Assembly (NCBI GenBank): GCA_014281115.1
Contig: JACONQ010000011.1
Location: forward strand, 1 to 64,000
DNA length: 64,000 nt
Direction of reading: 5' to 3'
Origin: Laburnicola sp. R22_1
Taxonomy: Eukaryota; Ascomycota; Dothideomycetes; Pleosporales; Didymosphaeriaceae
In this document: one piece after another, positions 9,990 to 22,780 of the stretch
Position numbering within the stretch: the first letter of the stretch is position 1
Layout of the letters: every line of letters begins with the position of its first letter
Notes under the pieces: generated by a model
The model's input: the letters and a program-made list of their open reading frames with translations, nothing else
Told to the model about the DNA's origin: nothing
Database searches by the model: none
Position numbers and translations under genes: made by a program

Positions 9990-12900
9990 GTAGAATAAAG
10001 TTATACTAAGTCTATTATAGTAGTAATATATATATATATATCTAGTATAATACTATAATTATTTACTTATAATTATATTATCTTAATAGTAATTACGCAT
10101 CTTAGTAAGGAGGACTAGACAAGCTATAAATAATAATTATTAGAAACTATTAAAGACGCTTTGTAAGAAACTAGCTAAGCTTTACTTAGATTATAACACT
10201 TATATATACTTTCTGGCTTATTAAAATAGTTAATTTAATAGATTTGTATTAATAGACAAAGCGGGCTAGCCTTAGATGCCTCTAACTTAGGAAGCTCTTG
10301 TGAGTTTCCCTTTGCCTAAGTAATTAAGCTAACATCTTCTAAGGGTAAATTCTATCCCGCTCTAGTAATTAAAACGCTAAGTTGTTGCTATTAAGCTTCG
10401 TAAAGGCAAAAGCTGGCGTTCTACTAACTGACTTCGCGGGCTTATTTAACTAGCGACGGCGCTATCTCCGTACACTTAGCAAAGCGAAGTATGTATTATA
10501 GAGAAAAGAAGAAAGAGAGAGCGACACTAGCTTAAAAGCAGTCTAGAGCTATGTTACATAATAGCACTAGTCTTATAAGTTAGCCCGCCCTACTATTACG
10601 AGCCTCTAATTACTCTAAATACACATATAAAGAACATATAATATGCACACTTTGGTTACTTTAACCTAACTACTTATAGTTTCTAACCTCCTAATACTAC
10701 TACACTTAAGCGTCTAAGGTAATGCTGGTTAATCTTATCGCTCTGCTATGGCAAACTATAACTCCGCCTATTCTATTCCTAAAGAACTTTTATTACCTCC
10801 TCTAAGTTTTTTATGTCTGTCTTAAGCATTATTATATATATCGCATTTAATTAGACAATCCTTAGACCCCTTTATATTAGAATTAGATAAGGTATTCTCT
10901 AGATCTCTATCTGTAACTTTAGCAGAGAACTGCAATAAGGTCCTAGCAGCCTAAAGCCCCTTATTACTAGTATTGTCTACGGCTATAAAATCTTTGTGTA
11001 AGAGCTTGCCTTAATTATTTTGGGCCGCTTTAACTGTTGTAGCATTGTCGCGAGAATAAGGAATGCGTGTTTGGGATCTACCTATGTTTTTAGATTGCTT
11101 AGGCATAATCCGCAGCTGTACTAATCTAATAAGTACTAATTATAAAGAGGTTGAAAGGGACTAACCTATATTATATCTAGAACTTTGTTATTACTAGGTA
11201 AGAGGATTTTCGTAGATAGAAGTGACAAAGTAGGTAATTAAATAAGTTTAGCTGTGTAGGGTAGTCTTAAGGAACGCTTTAGTAGAAATCGAGTCTTGGG
11301 GTAATAGATAGCTAACTTTTTAGTAGAGATTTGCTGCCTTTTATATTCTTCTCCCTACTACCTGCTCTATAGCGCTGCCCTTAATAAGTGTTTCGAGTTT
11401 ATGTACTACTAAACGAGCGAGTAGCCTTCTACTCTACTAGACCCCTTGCCTAATAATTAAATCTTTAGAAGTGGCTATAGACCTGTTAATTCTGTCTTGC
11501 TATTGTCTTATACTCGACGGCAGCGCCGCCTCTTAAGGGCAGAACCCTGCTAAGAGTGCTAATGTGACAGGTCAGCGGCCTGCCTACACGACATATTCTA
11601 GTTAGATAGTAGAAGACAGGGAGCTAACTTTGTTATTAAGTCTTTTTCTACACGATAAGCTCTGGCTCTAGCAGACTAGTAGGCCTTAATATAGAGCTAC
11701 TACCCTAGTTAACGCGATCTTTTATGTTTCTTATAAAGTGTAGCGCCTACCTCTCTTAGGCTAAAGAGTCCTGTGCCCTTTGAACCGCCTTAGTCTTGTA
11801 CCTCCTAAGCCACTAAGCGCCTTACTACTAGTGCTAAAGAACCTATGCGAGCGTCTTAATAATGAATTAAGCGGTGCTATGCACCGCTAACGCAATGCTA
11901 TAACTTTATTTGCAGCCGCAGGGTTATAAATTTAATTATATAATACTAACTTGTTCTAGCTAGCTTTAGCAGTATTGTCTAAAGCCACTGCTTATCTATT
12001 ACAGTTTCTGGCTTATACCCTATAAGATAATTACTCCTATCCTTACTTAGTCGCTACTTACCTTTCTGAGAGTACTACACCTATCTAGGACTGGCATTGT
12101 TTGCGCTCGCGTACCTATATGCTCTATAGCTTCTAGATAGTATACTCTTAGTTAATCCCACGATCTTTTCTTCTGCGTACTGTTTAGCCCTCGCACGGCG
12201 ACATTATTATAGGTAGTCTTACTAGATATAGAAGCTACCAGAGCCCTAGCAGACACGTTAATTAGTTCTGGATATAAAATTCACCTTGCCTCTAATAGAA
12301 GATAAACTATAAGTTAAGTTTACTTTTGCGATGTTTAGTTTAAACAGTATGGCGTAGCACAGCTAACCCATAGTAGCTTAACGAGCCGCATGGCCACGTC
12401 GCAGTTTCGGAATATAGCCTCCCCTTCTAAGGATTATTATATAAATATGTTAGCTGTGTAACTAGCTCTCTTATAGATATATCTTCCTTTAGCAATTAAT
12501 AATTATTAATTATATATCTATCCTATTATGCCTTAAATTATCCTACTATCGCAGTTCTTTCTCTCGCCAACCACAGTTAGTCTAGGATGTTTAGTTATTA
12601 GTTTTGATGAGCCGCATTATAACTTCTATAACCCCCTCTGCACTGCCGGCCCTAATATTATAGAAAAAGTCTAAACTTAGTTTAATAGCAACTATCAGTC
12701 CGCTTACTATTAAAACGGAGGATTATAGCTTATAGCGTTTCTCTTCTCCTTATTCTTAAAGCGTCTTAAATTGTCTATTTAAGTTACTGCTAATAAAGCT
12801 AAGACGTACTACCTAAACAACGCTAGCTAGTAGTTTTAAAATGCTGTTAAATCTAAAGAAATTCGCAAATAAATTAAGCGAACTATTAACAAAGGGGAAG

Positions 12901-13390
12901 ACATATATATTGTTATTGCCTATTACACCCTATTAAATGCGCGGATAGTAGAATAGCTGTAGGGGCAAAGCACTACTGGCGGAACATTAGCGATACTAGT
13001 GTTAACAGCCCTAGCAGCATCTAGCGTAGTTGTACCCTTTACTAACGCGGTAGATCCTAGGTTTGGTAGCTTTTATAGAATAATAAAAAATAAACAAAGA
13101 TAGTTTAAAGCGCCGAGCGAGTAAATATATGTAGTCTAGTATTGCAAGGTTTGTTAGATATAGTTCTTAAGCAAGAAAGTTAATAAGATAACACTTTCGA
13201 AGAAAGCATAGTGGGAGAGCTACGACAGATTAAGGTATCTAGACATACAGATAGAAGATAGTATAGAGGTAGAACTAGAAGACGAGATAGAGTTAGAAGG
13301 AGAAATTAATAAGTGTGCGCTAGAGTTAGAAGAAGTTCTTGTCTTAACTGCGTAGTCTATAATTGTTGGCAGTAGCTCTCCCTAAGTAGC
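9990..13390. other. RIP-degraded block, identity unresolved
   Basis: This is 3.4 kb of AT-rich, stop-filled sequence with islands of higher GC. On the minus strand a frame from about 11100 reads MPKQSKNIGRSQTRIPYSRD and then accumulates stops, suggesting the start of a former gene. On the plus strand 12950-13330 gives stretches such as YDRLRYLDIQIEDSIEVELE. Neither matches a family I recognise. A perfect 8-bp-arm hairpin (AGCGGTGC TAT GCACCGCT) lies near 11870. The block is probably one or more dead transposable elements. Confidence 0.4.
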
Positions 13391-13401
13391 TAGCGTTGTT
13401 A

Positions 13402-13489
13402 TAGGGGTTCTACCCCTAGTCTTGCCTCCTTGTTTGGCCAGTGTTTGATAGGGGGTCTGCCCTATCCTTACCTTCACGGTGAGGATAGG
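13402..13489. other. Cluster of three hairpins, two mutually exclusive
   Basis: Hairpin 1 pairs TAGGGGT (13402-13408) with ACCCCTA (13412-13418). Hairpin 2 pairs GATAGGG (13447-13453) with CCCTATC (13460-13466). Hairpin 3 pairs 13461-13472 (CCTATCCTTACC) with 13478-13489 (GGTGAGGATAGG) around a TTCAC loop, with one G-T pair. Hairpins 2 and 3 share 13461-13466 and cannot form together. In an otherwise AT-rich region this GC-rich structure could mark a transposon terminus. No function is assigned. Confidence 0.6.
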
Positions 13490-13839
13490 ACAACAACTTA
13501 CAACCAAAATCTTTAACTATCTATTTATTACTGTTTACCGTGTATACACGACCCGACGTAAAACTAATAATAATAGTATATCTAGACAATGTGTATATAT
13601 CTGTTACTAGTGTATATTACCAATCCGCACAAATTATTGTAACGAAAGTGACCTAAGTTAAGGCCTAAGAATGTCTATTTCTGTCTTAACTTACTAGTAT
13701 ATAGAAGGACGAAACAAATAAGGTACCTGAAGACTTTGTCGCATATACTTTAGCTATGTGGCGCTTTTGCTAACTTAGGTCTAATTAGCTTAGTGTTAGT
13801 TGTGCTTCGCTACCGCATGTAGGGGAAATGGCTAACCCG

Positions 13840-15070
13840 CACTTGCCTCACCCTTACGCTGGAGGCGATAATCTATAGATATGGCTAAAGAGGTAAGAGT
13901 ACTATATTCTTGCCAAGCATAGCTACTATAGATCTGGTAGTACTTATTCCTCACAACATTAACAATTTAAAACTCTTTAGGACTCTTAGAGGTTAAATTA
14001 AAGCACCCTCTATAGCTCTAGCGATTGTAGTATTTATATAAGGAGCCGTTTAATATATAACTATACGACAGCTGTATTACTAAAATATGTTAGGCCTTTC
14101 TACCTTTGTATGTGCTTGCACTAATGGCGTTTTGCTAGTAACACTCAACCTCCTTACTAAGTTAAAGGCTTTGATTTCTAGGACCGCCGTACTCTATGTT
14201 ATTTTATTACCTTTCTATCTTATTGTATTTCTTTTTAACGAGCCAAGACTAGATCTTAGCGTGCAGCTTAGTCTAGAAATTGGCACTAGTGGGCTTAAGA
14301 AGTAGGAGGATGTGGTGGCTTAAGTATGTCCCTTGTTTAGTTAGCGGAAGGGATAATAGTGGGTTTTGTAGCTTAAGGGCAATATAAATAGCATATCTCT
14401 ATATTATAAAGAACGTATTACTGTGCGTTAGACTGTATCTTAAAGTTGCATAACGACTATGTTAAGCGATTAGAACGCTAAGACGCGTTGGCTAACTAAG
14501 CAAGCGCTAGGCTATATCTTTACACTACTCTAGATTCTAAGTTAAATTTAATAATATTCTAAGCGCTTGTGCTATTTACACTACTACAAATTATTTCTAT
14601 AAATTACTAGCGTATAATAAGGTAAGATATACAAAGCCATCTTGCATTAGGCAGGATTAAAGATTTACTTTTGCTAGAGGTCCTAATTAACGTGGCGTGC
14701 CTATATAAAATTACACCTTGTAGTGCGCATAGGGCTAATAATAACTTCCTAGTTTTAGAGGGAGTTCTAGGGCTTAGATAAGGTTATTTTATAGAAATTT
14801 AGAGCGATAAGGGCTTAAGGTGGGCGCTATGAGGAGGGAAGTCTATTATGCGACAAATAAAGGTAGTGCACATATTAGACTTAGAGACAATAACGCAAAC
14901 GTATTTTTTAGAAAGAGTAGATTATAGATATTTAGAATTAGCTATAAAAGATTATTTTTATAAAACTATAGCACTATTTAGTATACGTATTAGTTTTCTA
15001 GGTACTAAAAGTTAAAGTACCTCTTATTTGTCTCGCTATATAGAGTGTCTCGCTATATAGAAATACACTT
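13840..15070 (+). repeat. Dispersed subtelomeric repeat, copy B (RIP-mutated)
   Basis: It begins near CGCTGGAGGCGATAATCTAT, shared with copy C at 38529, and runs through landmarks GCCAAGCATAGC, CTCTAGCGATTGTAGTA, CAAGCGCTAGGC and AAGTTAAAGTACCTCTTATT to about 15070. It matches copy A across the site where the 3886-5758 transposon sits, so it serves as an empty-site reference. A 72-codon frame at 14087-14305 is not conserved in the other copies and is not called a gene. Confidence 0.8.
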
Positions 15071-18000
15071 TATTCTATTAATAAGAAGTAGAAAAATATT
15101 AACTAGCTTGTTTATTTCTTTTGTAAAATCTTTCTAGATTAGCACTAAGAAGAGTGAAATTTACTCTAAGGCGTATAGCAGTCTCTAACTAGTTAGTGTC
15201 CTTAAAAATACTTATCCACATAATTATATAGTGCTTAGGCTAAGATACTATATTAGTATACAAGGTAAGTTTTCTACGCTATATCTTATATAGAGGTATA
15301 TTTATAGAAAACTTAGAGTGTATAGACTACTTTTATATACTTATACCTAAATTACCTTTTTTTTTTCTATATAACGCTTTTTTATATTTTCTAATACGCT
15401 TATGTCTAATATAGTAGCTTTTATAAACTTTAATCTTTAAATTCTAGTATGTCTTTATTAAGTCTAAAACCTCATTTTGTTTTATTATAGGGTGTTTTTT
15501 AACTAATAGTAAGGGCGTTCCTAATAAAAATTTTTATTTATTTAATAAAGTTTATTTATTTTACTTAGAGAGGTGCCTAAGAGTCTACACAAGCTTATTA
15601 TTATTTAATTCGCAGAAACTATTAGGATTAGTAAATTGTAGAAACCTAATAGAACTACTATTTAAAGAGGATTAGACTATAATTAAGAAATTAATTTCTC
15701 TATACTTTTCTAAATAGCAAATTTAAGCTCTATAAGATATATTGCACTATAACTAGATCTAGTTTTATAATTCTAAAATTGCTAGATTAGCTTGTAGATT
15801 CGTAACTAGTATAGACAAATTAAAAGAAGAAGACCTATATAATGTATACAGTCCTTATATTCTAACAAATAAGTAAAATATATAGAATTTGTAGTTTTCT
15901 AAGGCGCTTATCTATATTCTATAATATTAGTTTTGTGGCTAGCTAAATAAAAAGCTTATAGCTTACTATATAATAAGAACTCTATTAGCTAGTAGAAGTC
16001 TTGCTAGAATATAGAATAAGTAATTCTAATTTGTGTTATAGACGTTTGTTAACTATTCCTTAGTGCCCTTTTAAATGCGGGAGCAATTCCCCTCGTAGCT
16101 TTAAATAATAATTTAGGTTTTTTTATTATTATATAAGAAGAATATCTAGTAAGAGCCTTCTAAATAAGTGACACTAGGACTAAACATACTTACACCTATT
16201 ATATTTATTAGGTCAAAAAGTCTTAAATAAATTAGAAGCTATTTTCTAAGAATAGAAGAGAATCTACTAGAAAGTTATATTAGTTTCTATATACTAGGTT
16301 ATTTAAGGCTGTATATAGAAAGTAGTATAATAATGGCCTTTATAGGGAAATGACTACTATTTCTATGCTAGCCCTAGGTAATTTAGGTTACTATTTATTA
16401 GTATCACTAGCTTATTAATTTTAATATTTTATTATAAAGGAGCGGAATTGCCTATAAAGACGTAGGCACTTATAATAAAAGAAAAATATAGACTAAAGAA
16501 AGTGTTAGAACTTATTTTTATATTTCTAATAGGCATACCTTAGGTAGGCGAAATTATATACTTTTTATATTATGTATTTACTAGTACTTATTTAAGGCTA
16601 AGTAATAAAATCCTATAACTATATAGAAAGGTAGGAACGGGATAGTTAGTAGAGGTTAGGCTTAGAAAGGTTAGTGGTGGTTCCTTTCTAAAAAGTATAG
16701 CCACTAATACATACTACCTATGGTAATAAGAAGTTAGTTATACTATAGTTAAGAAAGAGAATAAGTTATGCTATAGTAGGTAGAGAAAGAGTTAAGCCAA
16801 GGATAAGAGAAAAGAGTAGGGTATAGATAGTGCAATAGTCTATCTATAAGTTTAGTAGTATAGAATTTTCTAATAGTAGAATAACTAAGTCTCTCTCTAA
16901 TAGCAGAATAACTAAGTCTTTCTAATAATAGAATAATAGAGTCTCTTTCTAACTATGGGTCCGCTAGTATATAAAACAAAATTAGTAATACTTTAAATAT
17001 TAGGGTAGGTAAACTTTCTCTATATAGTATAATTTTCTATTACCCTCTATATAGAAAACTCCGAATATTAAATAATAGAGTCTCTTTTTAACTATAGAAT
17101 AGTAGTGTCGCTCTCTAAGTCTAATATAGTATCTCTAGATCTTATAAGACAAAGCCACTCTTTAAGTATAGTATAATAAAGGGAACTAATATATATTCTT
17201 TAGCCAAACTTTTAGTTCTAGCCCTAGACAAGTGTTTAAACCCCTATCTACACTAGTTATAGGCGTAGTAAATAAATATTTTCTTAGAGTTTTAGTTGCA
17301 GAGGTTATAAACTAAACTATAGTAAAAGATTCTATAGAGCACAGCCTTGTCGCTTTAAGAGCGTGAATAGAAGAGGCAAGTCTTACGGAATGTGCAGTCT
17401 AGAATTTATAGCAGAGAGTAATATATATTTAGTTTATTACCTAGCTAGAATTAGATATAGGCTAAATATTATTTTCTTTAAATATATAAGCTACTTTGTA
17501 GTTATAGTAGTAGCTAATTAGCAATAGTTCTAAATAGGCTTAGAGGAATTAGAAAGACCTAGCTAGCGGTTAAATATATTAGAAAGTATAGAGAAACATA
17601 GTAATATTCTAGCTAAATGCAAATAATAAGGAGACTTTCTTAAGCTTAGCTATCTTAATATTAGCTTTGCGCTAAATTAAACTTATAAGATAGTTCTATA
17701 TACCTAAAGCGCGTATTGTTAGAGATATATCTTATTATCTAGCTATACTAAATATAAGCGGCATTTGGGCTTTTAACATTCTTAAATCTTTACTAAATAC
17801 GTAAGTTTAAAATGTCTACTAAGGCATTCTAAAGTGCTAAATAAGTATATATAATCTTTAATAGGCGCCTACTTATTTTCTAGATATTATAATATGTTAC
17901 TAGTTTGCACGCTTACTCTCTTTTACTCTTCTTCTATATATAGTATTTTTTAAAGTTATTTACTAGTATTACTAGTTATAAGTAATATAAGCTCTCGTAT

Positions 18001-21000
18001 AAATTTCTTGTTCCTCTTAGCCTACTCTTAAAAGACCTTCCCCTACTTTACCTTCTTTTCTTCTAGTGCTTTAGCTCTTACTTCTAGATTCTATATTTAT
18101 TTTATGGCTGTAAGTAGGACTAAACATTTCTTCTATATATATATAAGCAACCTGCTTAGTTTATTAAGTCTTTTATAGTATAGCTTACTATTCTAATAAC
18201 CTTTTTCTTTATACTACAATACACCTTATCTAAATATTCCTTAAAGCGCACTTGCTTTTTTTTAGGACAGCCTATAAGTAGACTGCCTTATAATATAGAG
18301 TATGGCCAAGATAGCACACCGCTGTGGGAATCTATCTCTATGGCTAGCTACTATAATAATAAGTAAGCTAGTAGAAGTATGCATAGTAGTAATTACTAAC
18401 CTAACTTTATATAGTCTCTCTATCTTCCTTTTTATCTTTCTTACTATCTTTTTCTCTATCTTTTTCTCTATATACTTTGTATAACGTGTTGTCCTTAATA
18501 GTAATAAGAAAATTAGTTAAACTTTATAAAAAGGTTATAGCAGATAATTAGATAGGAATGCACCGTAAATAGAGTAGAATAATAAAGTAGATAAAGCGGA
18601 GTGATAAGTAAGTCCTTATCCTCTACTATAGTAGCTAAGAAAGTAAGACACACTATACTTCTATAAACGCAGCGTTTGCTATATATCTTTCTATTTATAC
18701 ATCCTCCTACGCCTTCTAGACCCTTCTAGGTTAGTGGCAAGTGCAATAAGAATATAGGTAGCTAAATAGAGATATAGTAACGCCTTCTCTACCTACTTTG
18801 CCTTGCTATTATAAGGAATAGGCATATAATAGTATTACTAGCACTAGCTACGCCTTTAGCTAGTAAGAGGAGATTTGCAAAGTGCTAAATAGTAAAGTAA
18901 TAAGCTATAGTTAAAACTCTCTAAATTCTAAAGCGGCCCTAAATACGGGCCTTTATAAGTTATATAGGCGCTTAGAATATACACGCCTTTAGTTATGCGT
19001 ATATTAGCACTGCTAGAATTAAGGCTTAGATATCTTATCCGCACTAGTAAGTGTATTAGCAAAACCTTATACTTAGGCCCTATTTCTCTCTAAGGGTAGG
19101 TTAAGGAATATAGTGCTTAGTATCCTAATAGGTTTATACTCTAATATAGAATAGGACCCTTAAGGGCTTAGAGGTATCTATAAAGTCTTATTATATAGTA
19201 AGGCTTATAATATTAGGAGTTTAATAGATAAGGAGTAGTCTTTATATCTAACACTCCCTAGATTATTGCTTTATTATAGCCCTAATCCTTTATATTAGCT
19301 TCCTTCTTTACTTTATTAGTAGACTTCTACTAAGCGTTATACTCTTAATTTAGAATACCTTCTGACTTAGAAAGAATAGGCACGCGCGCGTCTAAGAAAG
19401 AACCCTAACTCTCCTCTTTAATATCTATTAAGTCGGCTTATCTATAGCTAGCATAGTCGCTATTATAATTGCCTTTACTATAGATAAGCCTTATTAGCTT
19501 AAACTAGTTATTCTATTTGCCCTTTAGCTATTTGTTAGCACAAATATAAGTGTACTTCCTACTACTAATTAGGTTATAAACTTATACTATAGGTAGCTCT
19601 TTTAGACACTTTGTAGCATCCAAAATTCGCATAGAGTAATATGACTAGTCTATAATAGCTTTATATAGACAGTACCTAATATGGCCTTTTTTAGGTAGTA
19701 TAAGACCTTTCCTCTCTCCTTATCTATTCTTCTAATTATAGGCAGGGATAATGTGATATATAAGTATACACTACTCTCTTATATTGCTATAGTGTCTATT
19801 ATATTATGCGCATAATAGTATAAGGCTCTATAAACCCATAGGGCCTTAGAACACCCTATTTCTAAATGTATACGTACGCTACTATAATTTATTCTAGCTA
19901 ACGCAGTAGCAGTGTTTTTTTAGATTCTTAGGGTAATTATTCTATATAGTCTAGCACTTACTAATATATAAATTTGTAAGATTTGCCAGAGTATTATTCT
20001 AGTACGTCTTAACCTTCTAAGACAACCTACTTTTACCTAAATAGGCTTATATTCTTACCTAAATAATAGCGTTAATGGCTATTTATGTATATAGCCTTAA
20101 GCGTTACTTGTCTTATAATTAGAAGAAAGCTATATATCTGCCTAGTCTTATATGATTTATAATAATAATATGTCTAGGAGATATAAGAGTATTAGTAGAG
20201 ACAATTTAAAGTCCCCTATTCGCCTTCTTTTTAGAATTTCTTCGCCCCTTCTAGCTCCCCTGCCTATAATACTAAAGTTAGATCCCGCCCTATTTATACT
20301 TACCTTAATGCTTAACTAATTGTTTTTAAATATCTTAGATTTATACTATTTTATAGCAATTAATGCTAAGTAAAAAGACACTATAAAAGAAGCTCTAGGA
20401 CCTATATTTAGTGTTGTGCTAACTATAGTAAGCATGTCTATAATAACTAGCCCACCTTATTTTATTATGTATAAAGATTATAATATAAGTAACTATAGGT
20501 AATATCTTACCTATATATTTAAGATTCTAAACCACCTTCTCTATAGCGACAACAGTTATATAATATTAAGCCGCTATGCTATTCTAATTTATTAGGAACT
20601 CTATTGCTATAAGGCAGATAGAATACAACTAGAAAGTAAGGCTAAGGGTGTCTCTAATCCTATTAGAAACTATATTACCACTAGAAGGAAAGGCACAGTA
20701 GTAATGTACACCTAGAGAAGATAATAGGTTTTAGTCTACCTTACACTAATAGGCTGGCTAGCTTTCTATAAAGATAGGGCGCTGTTTCCTATAAGCTTAA
20801 TACCTCTAATCTAATACTTTTACTTAAAGTAGTAAAGGTGTAAAAATCTATTACAAAAGAAGAATAGCCGCTAAAGCTATTCTTAAGGCATATGGCTATT
20901 AGCTGTCTATATAATATAGCATAGAAAGGGCTATTCTAGTATAGTATAAAGGATATGCCTAGACACTATTCTATAGTAGTGTGGGAAAGGCTACACTATT

Positions 21001-22780
21001 AGTGCTTAGAGGTGCTATAATAGTGGCAAGTACTACTAAGTTATAAGGGAGTAGGCTATTCTACTTCTAATTAGCACTTCTAGAACCTAGTATAAGGTTG
21101 TAGAAAAGCTATAAATAGAACGTAGAAGTATATTAGGTTTAATAGTAATTACTAGCCCTTTTTATAAAAGGCTTACGCTAGGACAACCTATTACGTTGCG
21201 TTAATTTATAGTTAGCTAAATACAGTTATTCTTTCTTATAAGCTTATAATGGGTTATAGGCTAGATTAGACGCTTTACTAAATCTTAGAGTAGTTTAATA
21301 ATAAAATGTCTAAATAGTAAAATATAAGTTGTAGAATAAAGATTATTAAAAGGAGGATAGCTATAGGCTTTATAGGTACTAAGTAACATATAGAATAGAA
21401 AAGAGAGTAAAAGAACCTAGGAAGAATAAAAACTTTATATATAAATTAGGAAGGATTTTATAATGGCTATAAGTAAAAAAAGAAAAGTATTAAGATATTA
21501 CACTTTTTATAAATAATAGGAATAGAGAGGATTATAATTACGTACCTAGTACACGCTATTACTAGTAGAAAGTTTTCTATATAATATTATAAAGCTAGAA
21601 ATATTTATATATACACACACAAGTTTAAATCGCAACTAGCATCTACTTAAAGTAGAGGCGGGAATTAAACTTATCTATATTAGCAATAATAGTATGCGAG
21701 ATAATACTAGCTCTGGCTTAGAGGTAGTCTAGCCTCTAAGATTACTATTATTACTATAGAACACTAGGGTATAGCGAACGCAGGGCGCGTTATAATTAAC
21801 CTTATATAGTAGGTAAACCTAGAAAATATATATAGAAAATTATAACTATAGCTAAAGTATCTTTTACTAATTATACCCTCCTATAAAATTAAACTAGTTT
21901 CTATTTAAGATAAATAATGCCAAAACTTGTTAATTAACTAATTAGATCTATAGTGCTAGAGAAGGCAAAAGTAATAAGCTATAAAAATCTTAAGAAGGCG
22001 TAAGCAAAGCGTAAGGCAAAGGATTAAGCTACTATAATATAGGAAAAATAAGGTTATAAGCACAAGACTCCTACAATAAAATAGGCAGTATTCTCTAGCA
22101 CTTGGCCCTTATTTAATAAGATATTATTCCGCCTACGCTAACCTTATTAAGTCTAGGGCCATTATTCCTTACTATCTTTCTACTATAGCTAGCAATAGTT
22201 TATATTTGTATGCGTAAGCTAGAGTAGTTAAATATTACTTAGGTATAATAAGAATAGACTATAGGCATAATTTTAGCGCATGCAAGGCAGGCGCGTTATA
22301 GCTAGCTAGTTAGTAAGCTATCTGTAGATAATAGCAGAGTTAAACTTTAGAGAAGTTTGTGAAAACTAAGGTGGCTAGAATTATAGCTAGATAAGGCGCT
22401 AGGTATATAGAGAGAGAGTAGGGAGTAGAGGAATAGCTTAGAACTAATTGTTTCTTATTTAAGATATTGCTGCGTTAGCCTTTATAGCAAGAGACGTTAG
22501 AACGTAGAGAGAAAAGGATAAGAGGTCTATTATTAATAAAAGAAAGAGGTAGAAGGCAACCTTTCTTACTTAGAAGTAAGGTACTCTACTACCTTATAAG
22601 ACATCTTAGCTAAACCTTATATCTTTATTCTATTATTAATTTTAGTCTATTGTTAGCTAGTAATATATCTAAAAGAATTCTAGAACCTATATAAACAAAA
22701 TAAGCTTATCTCTAACTTATTCTTATATCTTAATTTTAAAGTCACAAAACCTTCTATACTAATATATACACTTATAAGAT
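15070..22780. other. RIP-degraded block, identity unresolved
   Basis: This is 7.7 kb of uniformly TA-rich, CA/TG-poor sequence in which every frame is broken every few codons. Short residual protein-like stretches appear on both strands, so dead transposable elements are likely, but I cannot place any in a family with confidence. A 60-codon frame at 18302-18484 is low-complexity and not convincing. No RNA gene was seen. Confidence 0.5.
16868..16950 (+). repeat. 27-bp tandem repeat, 3 copies
   Basis: Three consecutive imperfect units of about 27 bp: TCTAATAGTAGAATAACTAA, TCTAATAGCAGAATAACTAA and CTAATAATAGAATAATAGAG, each followed by GTCT(C/T)T. A related unit recurs near 17066. It is a minisatellite inside RIP-degraded DNA. 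Confidence 0.65.

Noticed and set aside
13402..13489. Helitron 3' end or Rho-independent terminator
   Set aside because: No CTRR terminus follows the hairpin, and Rho-independent termination does not apply to fungal nuclear genes.
16868..16950. CRISPR-like array
   Set aside because: A eukaryotic minisatellite with contiguous units and no unique spacers.
18302..18484. 60-codon hydrophobic small protein
   Set aside because: Low-complexity Ile/Phe/Leu translation of TTT/ATC-rich RIP DNA, with no conserved context.
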